Shown: positions 20,346 through 32,300 of the stretch, in pieces
Layout: every line of letters starts with the position of its first letter
How positions within the stretch are numbered: position 1 is the stretch's first letter
Assembly (NCBI GenBank): GCA_011033025.1
Contig: WFMF01000627.1
Location: 23,462-87,461, forward strand
DNA: 64,000 nt
Direction of reading: 5' to 3'
DNA from: Beroe forskalii
Lineage: Eukaryota; Ctenophora; Nuda; Beroida; Beroidae
The notes under the pieces: model-generated
What the model was told of the DNA's origin: nothing
The model's database searches: none
What the model saw: the letters and a program-made list of their open reading frames with translations, nothing else
Position numbers and translations under genes: made by a program

Positions 20346-23300
20346 TTAAGTTGAGAAAAGCACAGTACTGTCTAGCAGAGCAGCAATGTCGCTGATACCT
20401 CGTCTTATGGATGGCTTCGTGCCAATCTCAAAGGATTTGAGACAAGGAACTGTGATAGGGTAGTATTCATCCGTCTGAAATTGTACTATGACGTCATTAT
20501 CAGAATTTACAATGATAAATGTGTGACGCCACGTCGTGATTTATTATTTTGAGCACGCGAAGTCGAAGGAATTTTATCAGTTCCATTTTAACTTTTGAAC
20601 CTTGAATGCTACTCAAAACGTACTTTCTTACTTTGAGTTCAACTTCGTGAAGCCAAAAACGTACCTTTAAACATACCTTGAATTCATTAATTCTACTTAA
20701 AATGTACCTTGAATGCGGTGTGGAGGTGTAACACAGCTTCGAAAAAGAGGAACCTCAGGAGAATTATCCGAACAAAGGCATCGTCCAGCAGTTGTATGAA
20801 GTGAGGATCTGAAATAATACACCGCAAGTGAAACGGACATATTTGTAATAAGCGCTTATAAAACTCGTGCGATCTCTACTTACAAAACTCACGAGCTATT
20901 TCACAAAACTCACGGGCTATTAAACAAAACTCACGCGCTATTTCAAAACTCACGCGCTATTTCGAAACTCACGCGCTATTCCACAAAACTCACGCGCTAC
21001 TTCACAAAACTCACGCGTTTCAACTCACGCGTGTATTTGCTACAGCTCACAATGGTGAGAATCTCTGAGAGCAGGTTATTTATGAGCGAGTTGCCCTGTC
21101 TCCAGTGAACGTCGCTCATGTGCTGGGTGTTACACATGACACAGATGGCTGTCAGAGGCGAGTGTAGGAAGAGAGTCATGAGGGAGCCGTTGTTATCTCC
21201 TGCGAGGAGGGAATTAATGAGATTCATCTCAAAATGAGTGAGATTTCTCTCATGTCACGGAAAGTTTATTGAGATAAATCTCCGGTGGGAGGCACATCGG
21301 TTTGATATTTTCAGAAGTAGACAAACAACCCTCTCTTTTTTTAACCCAGCTTTAATGTTTTCTAAAAAGAATGGTCCTTGAGGCGTGTAACAAACATGGT
21401 ACCTTGCATAGTGTGAGGGAGTAGTCTGGGACTGATCAGCACCACAACAGGTTGTCTGAATACCGGAGACACAGTGTTGAACGACGACCTGAAATGCAGT
21501 TTAAATATGTCACAGTTCAAGTCGATAATTGAAACTGAGTTATGATGAGCTGAATTGGGCAATTTTATACATTCTCAGTATGAGTAATTGGTATTGGAAT
21601 AGTGACATGATTTATATTCCATGAATCCTTAACGAGATGAAGCTTTTTACTTTTGATATGAGATCATTGCAAAGCCATGATTAATTGATAACTTAGTGCG
21701 TGAGAAAATAGGCAGTTTCAATGACGTCAATATCACGGTATATAGCGGTGAACTGTTGCCTTGAAATCTCCTACAATTTCACATAGTCACATACGAGCAT
21801 GTAATTTGTTATTCTAAATACTTACGCCAATACCCTGGTAACAAACATGAAAACAAGCAGGGTTATTTATACTGCAGTAACCAAGGCAACAACACACAAT
21901 AATCCTGTTGTTGCTATTGGTTACGTAGCTCTGGTAAACATATTATTTATCATGTCGTATATATAAACCATTGCAGTTTAAGGAACTATCATTTGGATGG
22001 TAGTAAGCAGTGTAGTAGCTAATAAATATTTGCTAACGTTTCTTAAGTTCTCTTCTGCTCAGGGCGTAATAGTTATACCTATAAACTGATTTGTGTGATC
22101 TTTTGGAGATTTTTTTGTCTGATTTGTATAAAAAACATAGGCACGCGCTTATCGGGCCCATTGTCCCTCCCCTCTGGTAATAAAAAGGGTGACCGGAGAG
22201 GTGGTGTCAGAGAGAAGTTATGTTTAAGTGAAGTGAGTCAGTCGTGGCCAGAGTGATCAAAAGGAGCAGGTGTCAGAGTGAAGTGATGTCAAGGTAAATA
22301 GTGGTGTCAGAGTGAAGTGATGTCAAGGTAAAGAGTGTTGCCAGGATGAAGTGCTGTTACTGCGAAAAGTGGTTTGAAAGTGAAATGATACTTTAGTGAA
22401 TAGTGTTGTCAGATGGAAATGATGTCAAAGTGAATAGTGATGCTAGAGTGAAGTGTTGTCAGAGTGAATAGAGGTGTCAGAGGGAGGTGATGTCACAGTG
22501 AATAGTGCAAGTGGTGTCAGAGTGAAGTGATGTCAGAGAGAAGTATCACAGTATGCAATCATCAATAACTGGTATAAATACAGGGCGTTTTGAGTCTCGT
22601 GTCTATAAAAAGTAAATCTTTATTGCTGAGTTTATAGAGGAGCAACATTTAATGTTTGTATACTCGATGATGTTGTCCAGCTCACATATCTGAAATAATT
22701 TCAATACCAGCTCCAGGTTATTTACTAAACATGCTCTGGGTATTCGGATGGCTGATGGCGGGAGGTAATGCCCTGGCAGCTCTGATACACATGTGTCTCG
22801 GTTTCAGTACCATGGACTGGGGACCTATCATGGTTAGTAATTGTTAATGAGCACAGCACATGACAGAAATAATAATTCTCAGTAATAATTTTCTTGACTC
22901 GGTACGAAGAAGCCGTTTCACTGAGAGTGATGGTGATTATGAGAATGAAGGAAAACTAAAAGAGAATTGCCAGATCTTACGTATGTACGAAATTTATCAA
23001 CGGATTTTCCTTTCGTGGAGTGAATCAGTCGATTCAACAAATTTTCAGTAGATTGGACAAATTTTCTGTAAACTGTAAATTTTCAGATGTTGATGGCGAT
23101 GTTGGCTGCAGGACTGTGTTGGATTATTCGCTCAGTTGTGGCTCTTAATACAAAAGGTTAATTATAAATTAATATATCCTGTCAACCAATAATCTTAGAT
23201 CTATCTCGTGTCTATCACAGTCAATGGCCATGAAAATGAACAAAATCAAGTTAGAACGGGTTTTGCAGATCTCCATTGATATTCGAACGAAATTATTTGA

Positions 23301-26300
23301 CAATTGTACATCAATAATAGTAGGAAAAGTAACAGACCATCATTTCAGAAGTACTCAACATTGGATGCCTCAGAGAAAGTAAGTGATTTGCTTCATTTCT
23401 TGGGGTTTTAAACTTTTAATTCGAAGTGGAAGTAGAGAATATATTTTATCGCCAACATATTTACCGTATAGTGCCTACCACGGATTGAACGTTACGTACA
23501 CAGCTCAGTACTAAGACTATTTTACACTGGGTATTACAAGGGTATTTTCATTAAACATTATTCGTGTTTCAGAGCGAATGCTGGCCGCTATTGCAATATT
23601 CCTAACTGGAGGAGGCGGATGTGAGTAATTAAAATTTGCTTTGAGTTAGAGTTTTCGATGGATATAGATCCTTCTCAAGTCTAGCCTTGCAGCAATCAAT
23701 TTTGTTTTCTTTGAGCCTCTGTACCTCCATTGAATTTGGCTCATTTGATTTTGACCAATCAGCGTGGAAGTTGACCGTGTACCTGCGCGCTGATTGGCTG
23801 ATGTAGTGCCGATTTTGGGATCCTACGGGTAAGTTAAAGCTAAATTTCCGCCGCTGATTATTATATTAATGCATGTGAATTAATTGAAATCTGATTCAAA
23901 TTAATGTCCAATTATCGCAGGGGTGTTCTCGCTGTGCGGTATGGCCCGCTACATCCAGTTTGCTGAGATGGTCGCAAGACTCAGTGGAGGAAGCATGGCC
24001 TGGCTCAACTCAAACTTCGGCGGACAGGTCGGTAGTACCATTCTACTCACTGACACCACTCTACTCTGACACTACTCCACTCTGACACCACTCTACATCT
24101 GACACAGCTCAACTATGACATCACTATACTCTGACAACACTCCACTTTGACACGACTCCAGTCTGACACCATTCCACTCACTGGCACCACTCTTCCTCTG
24201 ACACCACTCCACTCACTGACACCACTCCACTTCTGACACCAATCGACTCACTGACACCAATACACTCACTGCAGCTATAAGATAAAGTGTCGTGAGATTA
24301 ATTGTCGTGAGATTGATTGTCATTAAATTAATTGTTTTCAGATTAATTGTTGTGAATTAAATGTCTGTTCCCCGACAGGTCATTCTGACGATAATAGCAT
24401 TTGGAGCTGCTTCCCTCAACTGTATCATTGCGATAGTGGAGATTCAGAGGGCGTCTAAAGTTAATAACGCTTGAGAAGAATGAGGGAAACAGCAGAAGGA
24501 GTAGGGGTTCGGAGTGATTAGTCGCAGCAATAATTACAGCTTAATTTTCGATAACGACGAATAATTTTGACACCCTACATCATATTATCATGAAGAAGTC
24601 CCACTCCCCATCATGGAAATCGCAACATCGCAGCCTATATTCAAACTTTCATGAACAAGACACATTGGATCACTGCCGATTTGGCGATATGCCCACTACG
24701 GACACTGCAGGCCACATTGACACTCAGTAGAGTAGAGTAAGGCTAGGAAGAGTAACATATATAGAAAATGACTAAATCTATCGTTGCAATGAGCAAGGTA
24801 TTATTGAAGGTGACTAAATGAGCAAGGTATTATTGAAAGAATGAAAGTGATTGAATGTATCATTGTAATTAACAAGGTATAAAGTTGAAAGTGTGAACTT
24901 ACCATTCTAAATGTGCACTGTACTATAGAATATGAAACTTATGTTTTTAACAATTAAGTGGTACTTTATTTCGTTTCAGCAGTTTTGTTTTTGCGAATAA
25001 AATTGTTCATGACATTGACCAATCAGCGAGCGGAATATTAAGAATTTGCAGTCAACTCGTGCGCTCATTGATCAGTAACAAATGGACCTGTAGGGTCAGC
25101 AGGGGTTCAGCAGGGGTTCAGCAGGGGTCAGTAGGGGTTCACCAGGGGGTCAGCAGGGGGTCAGTAGGGTTTCATTGCTTCATTGGTATACTTCCATACG
25201 ACCGTTTTTCTAAATGTGGCTGGAATAGCTCACCTGCCTACACCTTGACGATTAATTGGTATCCAGTTAATGAAAATGTGGCTTATGAGTATGTGTTTTA
25301 TGAAAATGTGGCTGGAATAGCTCACCTGCCCTCAGCTTCCACGATGAGAAGGGTTGGTATCCTTATGAAGGGCGTCAGATCCTCCGGGTGCAGCAAATCA
25401 GCGGAATATCGGCTGAAAATGGAGAGATTGAAAACCTCGAAGGGCACCGCACTGTCCGCAATGGGCTTCTAAATATATTCGTAATATGATTAACTTCAAT
25501 CTTGAAATTGGACACATCAATTTAATATCTTCAGCTTGTCAACTTCTAGTATCATTCATGCAGTCAAGACGTATATGAGAGGAGTTTCAGTGTTTGAGGT
25601 GGTTAAATATGGCTTTTTAATAGTTTGGGGTGGGACATAAGTGGCGTTATTTTCATTTTGAGGTGGTATTAGTAGATGATTGTCATGGCTAAGGTTCTTT
25701 TCGCCTCTTCAAATACTCAAATAGAAGAATGATATAGAAATCTGCTGTAAATCATTTTTCAATTTCATTCCGGAAACGACATCCGTGTCTTCCATTTTTC
25801 CTGTTTGTCTTACATTGCGTAGTGCGGTGTAAATTAAAACTACGTTTATGACATGTTTTACTAGTTAGAGGTAATATGCGAAATGCAAAAGTTTTGTTAA
25901 ATGTTCTGCTTTATTGATCTGAGAACACCAAAGCAGTAACACTATAACCCGGGTCACTTCCCTTAACAAAAAGGTACCACACAACAACTGCCAGGTTGCT
26001 ACTGCTGATGTCATCATCACAGTTCGAAGTGGTGTGCTGATGACGTCACGCCCCTATTAATAGCACCCTCTTTTATTATATTTCCTGTACGAGTTGAGAG
26101 AGTGAAGGGTGTTGGACACATTCAGATACTTACATAGCGACCTTGTACGACTTCCTCAAACGTATGCGACACGCAAGAGCTTATTTCTGATTTTCGTCAT
26201 CAGTTCAGCACTTTAAGCCATGATAATGACGTCATTGGAAACTATCTAATCTTGGTTTGAGCGCCTCGGATGTTTGTTTTTCCGGTGGAAATTCCTTGGA

Positions 26301-29300
26301 CTCGTGCCAGGAGAATCGTCATAAGAAGGTATGACAGCCCATTCTCTTAGCACTATAGCTGCTCACATGATGCTACGGCTGTGTTTTGGGCGGACTTTTG
26401 ATTTTCCTTTGGATTATTGTCATTAAAATATGCTCGTTAATTGGTATTTGGATTTTTGTCGATTTAAGTTTTTTAGCTTGAGTTTTTTAATACAAAAAAC
26501 ACATCACCCCTCCCAATGAATAGTTTCAAAATCAGACGCTATTTTTTATAATGCCAAAGCTAGAATCAAACAGAATGCATTCTATTTCAACTTCATTGTA
26601 AAGATTACGGGCACAGCTGATTCGTATGGCACTTTAACCTGACGCTGGGCGCATACAGGTCTTGTGCCAGTCTATTGCAGGTAAACTGAAGGTTTTGTGC
26701 GGGTCTTTTACAGGTTGCACCAATGCAGCGGTAGTCCAACGACGGTTTCATAGAAAACCTATTTCATACTTTTATACTGACCACGACTGATACGATTAAA
26801 TATTCAAGAAGTATTTCGTTTCTTCAATGATCTTATGCATCATGAGTAAATATTTTGACCAAGCCATATTTTGATGTAAGTTATTCTGTTACAGTTTGAA
26901 TTTAACAAATTGAGCTATTTCAGTTGAAGAATTTTTAGTGAGAGTCAACTAGACTGCTCAAATGAGTGATATCTCAGATTAAAGATCTTGTGACTCGCAG
27001 GTCTCTCTGAACTCAGAGTCTTAACTCTTATCTTTACTAAATTTCCCAGGTCAATAAATATAAACTGTCAGATTTAACAATTTACAATATTTCTGTGACA
27101 TATCAAAGATTCTAGAATATTTTATAACATACGGCCGATAAACATAATATGACTGGTATTTCCATGACTGGATGGAAGCCAGCGACTAAGTACTATTCTC
27201 GCTTTAAGCCAGCGACTTATGAAGTCTGGGCGAGAATACTAGACAGTGAATGACGTCATTATCTGGCGTGAGAATGGAGCATTGATGACGATAAACCGCC
27301 AGTATTTCGTTCACATCCTTACGAGCAACTATCTTCGCTTTATAGCTCCTCTCAAGACGTGAGCACTCTGGATCGCTGCCAAGTGCTATTTATCACTAGT
27401 AGATAATGCTCGGGACTATGTACGGACAATACACAATACGATGTCATTAATTCAGCACGTTAATGCATGATAATGACGTCACTCTCAAGCATCCAATAAT
27501 TGTGCGAGGCTCTGATAATTCTCGTGACTGAGCAGTATAAAGTATGCTTGCTATTAAGACCCCTAGTTATGATTTGTAAATCTTTCTAGATTACTTTTCT
27601 TTAGATTTTTGATCGTAACATCCATTTTTGCAAGACACCATACCTATGTCCGTTTAAGTGAAGAACTGGCGTGGTAAAAACGATTGTCTTAACCCCTTGT
27701 TTTCATGCTTTGCTATCGCTCAATTTTCGACCTTTCGACAATTCTTGATTGGCCATAAACCTCTGTGAAACTTTTATCTCTAATGCTGACTATCGGTAAG
27801 ATCAGAGGAAGTTGCAAGAAATCAACATTTAAATCCTCTCAAAAATAATGAATCAAATTTGAGGCTTAACAATGACCCACAATCCCTTCCTACAATCCCG
27901 TGCCCGATCCCTTCTATCCGGTTACCACGGCACAGCTCTCACCGTCCAACCCAAGCGACGGGAGGGACTATACATCTGCCACTGCAGTGAACTAGGTAAA
28001 GAAAGTAATTTAGGTAAACAAAGTAGTATTATTTATCACCAAAATGTTTACAATTCACACCACAAAAATATACAAATGATGACTAAATTTTAGGAAGATC
28101 CTTTCAGTATAATTGCCAACGACTTCTACACAAATAGGGATTTTTACATTCACAAGTTCTTTAAATAATATCTAATTGTCCGATATAGGTTTGGATGAAT
28201 CTGGGGAGGGCAAACCATTTGTTTGCATTCTAAAAATGGCTCAAATATCTGACAAGATTCCAAATGCCCATATTTGATAACAACTCTTACTGCTCACAGC
28301 TGTTACGGTGACAGAGAGATGTGCTAAAGCAGGGATAGAGGCGTGTGAGAACCTCAGTGTTTATCTCAACTCCCCTGGTTATGACGGAGATGTGTGAGAT
28401 AACGAGTAGTAGGGATGTGGATCTGTACATCTCACCTGGGGTAAGTGGAGGAAATTGGTAGAAAAAAAGCGGCTTGTCCTTAATTCACCACTTCAAAACA
28501 TCGAAATGACGTCCAGTCAACTGCTTATCATTAGAGACTAGAGTGTCCTTTCAAAGTTTTAAATTTCTTCCTTTCAAAGTTTTTCAAATCAAGCTTATAT
28601 AAGAGAATCATTGGGATTATTTTCTGAATTGTGAATTGCTTTTATTGAATAAAGCTCACTTAGTGATATTTGTTATGGATTTTTAAATCAATAATCAGTA
28701 GAGCTGTAGAGACCATTGAGGGTTTCACGCTTTTAGTGGTGTCAACCCCCACAGCATGGGTCGTAAACCACGCGTTTCACTTTGTTGAATATGTAACATG
28801 GCAGTTCTTCTAATAGAGGAATAGAAGGTTTCACACTCCTATAACAACTCTTGTGCCAGGTTACGCTGCGGACAATAACTATAGACATGTGTTCTGGAGT
28901 GAACGTGCACGTGCAAGATGCCGCCGCGCAGCTCTTCAAGATTTACTACCACCAGTCGCAGGGAACTAAACTTGTAAAACACGAAGGAGGTACGGAAATC
29001 TTTTTGCCCCTTCCGCAGGGCAAATATCAGTGAATTTTGTGAAAGAAGAATACATTTCACTTTTCACTTAAGCCCTTTGAAAAATTGCCATATTTCTCAT
29101 GTTTCAAACAGGATTTTACTAATTCATTTTATCAAAATGGGTCAACACAAACGTCAATTTATGCCTTTAAGTTTAAAACTTACAAACCTTTTAATTCTAA
29201 TTTCTCAGGTCCGGTTCAGAGAGTGGACCTGACACACTCCCTAGTTAACAACGAGAAACAAACCACACAGTTCGTGTGTAGAGTACACAGTGACGGAGCT

Positions 29301-32300
29301 ATACAGACTGACAAAGTAGTCAGGGAAGCTATCATCAGTAATTTAGAATGGTTCCGCATATAGACGATTTAATTTATTAATGATCATAATTCGACCTATT
29401 CTAAAACCCTTAACCCTGATGACGTCATCAACTCCTCCCACTCTAAGCCCTGATAATGATGCCAGCAACACATCACTTTAACCCCTGATAATGACGTCAT
29501 CCTCCAGGGAAGCTAAGGGGTACCCTACCACTGAAGAGGAACTGGCTGAGCAGTATGTGGACGAGGAGGCAATCCTCAAACACTTCCGGTGGGTGCAAAG
29601 ACTTTTACTGATTCATTGCCGCCTTTTCGGGCCCATTTGCCGCTTTTAGTGCTCTACCTATTTGGCAGTTTTAATGCTCCATTTGCCACTTCGTATATCA
29701 TTGTTATAAACTGTTGTCAATCGCCATTCAACACTGGCTCAAACTTCATGTTTGGCTGGTTCTATTCCTTGAAAATCTCGTGGGGTACAATCGACAACTG
29801 GACGCTAGATACCTTTTTCTAATCCCGATTTCGTGAATTTCCGCAACTAAATCACATTATTCAAACATTTCCGAGATCAGATCATGTTCATATCGCGACT
29901 AGACTCTGAGGGCTCTTCCAGCAGCGACGATTCATCCCCCAACAACACTCCCCCGTGATTGGTTGATATGACGACGAAACGGAGCGCTGATTGGTTAATC
30001 TGACGACGAAACTGCGCTGATTGGTTTTTTACGAAAAGACTGTGATTATACTTCTTGCTGATTGGTTGATCATGATACGAACTGTAAGGTGATTGGTTAT
30101 TCGTGAGATCACCAAACAAGATGAATTGGATGACTTTGAGAAGGAACTTCATGCGAATTGAGGCGATAAACGCTCCATGAACTATTTTTTCCTTATTCAA
30201 ATTGATGACCGAGCGCTCGAAAGACGAGAAACAATAATCGGTTTTCATGGCATAAAGAAGGCTTTGAGTAAGTTATAGGGAAAATCTGAAAGTGTAATTG
30301 CTCTTAATGATATTGACAATATGTTTAACAAAATTCGCTATATCTGAGAATGGTTATGAAATTATTATTTGCGAGCAATTCGAACGTACGTGCTTCTACT
30401 GGTTATTTAACCACGTATACGGTTCCAATATCCACTCGAATTGTTAATTTCCGCATGTTTCTTATTTCGCGACATGCGTCACGCATTGACTATTGAGTTG
30501 ATGCTGTATTTTGTGATGTGACCCACATAATGAATCTTATCTCCAGTAAGGTATACACGATTTGAATTGATGGGCGATCCCTATAATAAAGCCTTTTCAG
30601 CTTTTCAATCTCGCGGATTTCACGATTCGTAGTAAGGCAGATTTTCATTTGATGTTTTTTAATAAACAAAATAATTTTGTTCAGCAGCAGAACTTCTGCA
30701 ACGTATTAGTTCATCAGAATATTACTGTATCAAAATCTTCATATCGATTTAAAAAGTTTAAATTAGAAATTGAAATTTGTTCAAAATTTTGAAATTGTTG
30801 CCGTGCTTTTTATTATTTTTATTTGATAATTTGATTGTTGTATTATAAAACAGTTACAAATTTGATAATTGTAAACAAACCGAGATCTATCGATTTCGTT
30901 TATCAATTCTTGCGAAATTTCCCAATATTCGGATATTAGATTCCATATTCCCCATGAATTCTCTACCTCACTCTACGAAATCGACTCACTGACACCACAA
31001 ACCTTGAGAATTTGACATCGACCGTGTCTCTATGAGAGAAGTGCATTCCTCCCTCCGAAGTGTAGACCTCCATCCCTCCTGCTGCCCCCTTGTCAGAGTA
31101 CGTCACGTTGGTGCCTGCAAGAAAGGCAATTTTAAGGGGGGAGGTCAGAGTAAGTCACGTTGGTGCCTGCTACCAGGCCGATCCAGGGGTGGGGGGTCAG
31201 AGTACGTCACGTTGGTGCCTGCAACCAGGAATATTTTAGGGGGAGAATCACAATAAGTAACATTGGTGTGATGAAACCAGACCGATTTTAGAGGGGAGGG
31301 GGTCAGAGTACGTCACGTTTGTCCCTGCAAACAGGACGATTTTAGGGGGAGAATCAGGATAAGTAACATGTGTGTGATGCAACCAGAGCAATTATGGGGG
31401 CAGAATGAGAATACGTCACAAAGTGACATTAGTTTCTGCTACCAGGGCGATTTAAGGGGGAGAATCAGAAAAAGTAACATTAGTCTTTGTAAGAATTCAT
31501 TCAGAAATACTCAAATCTCCAAATTGATCGTCATTGCGTAACAATACCAAGTGCGTGAGTAAGTTCATGGCGCCGTGAAACTCAGATATTTTCGAATAAA
31601 TCTCATTTCTCGAACTCGTGACACGTCCCATGTCCTACTAGATTGATCTGCACAATATGATTCGATACGTCGAACCTTTTCCTTACTTCTTAGGTCGAAC
31701 CTATTCCTTACCTGATAGGTAGATGAGCTGAGTTGAATTGTTGAGGGCTGCGCTGCTCATTTCAGCCAGTTTCCCCATAACTTCCACAGGCGTGGGTTTG
31801 TACAGGTACTAGGATAGATTTTATTCACAAAATTCCATATGGAAACTTGATCATACCAGGGAATCAGCATTTTGTTCGTTCACGACTTTTTAGTCATGGA
31901 AAATACTCATTAAAAACTTTGAAAACCGCACCATACCTAGTAATCATAATACCTGCTTTTTGCAATTGAAGACGTTTGACAGTGACTTATGACTTTTCTC
32001 CAGAGTTGTTCCAATACGAAACATATCCACTGACAGCTCCGTTACCTTTGGCTGTCCTGAGAGCATTTCGTGAGTTTAAGTTCTTTAGTTGAGTATAAAC
32101 AAATTTTACGCACCGTATTTGTGGTGATTTTAATTTAATCTAACTGGGAAACCGTTATACCCTTTTTAATGTATCATTAATTTCACAGAAGAAAAACTAT
32201 CGCATTCTTTGTTTTGCTTCAGTAAAACTCATCTCACTAATTTCAAACCTGGAATGGTGCCCACTATCAGAGCGTGTTGTAGTTTGAGAGGGTTAGGTGA

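Noticed and set aside
21826-21848. A short first exon (MFVTRVLA) with GTAAGT donor ahead of SCAI exon 13
   Set aside because: Phase fits, but exon 12 at 25326-25468 joins exon 13 equally well and matches the SCAI protein, so no internal start is needed.
29877-30248. Minus-strand 123-codon frame
   Set aside because: Runs through the TGATTGGTT repeat cluster; no domain and lies in a SCAI intron.
31985-32060. Plus-strand exon-like string LFQYETYPLTAPLPLAVLRA
   Set aside because: It is the antisense of SCAI exon 9 (TELSVDMFR...), which joins its neighbours in phase.
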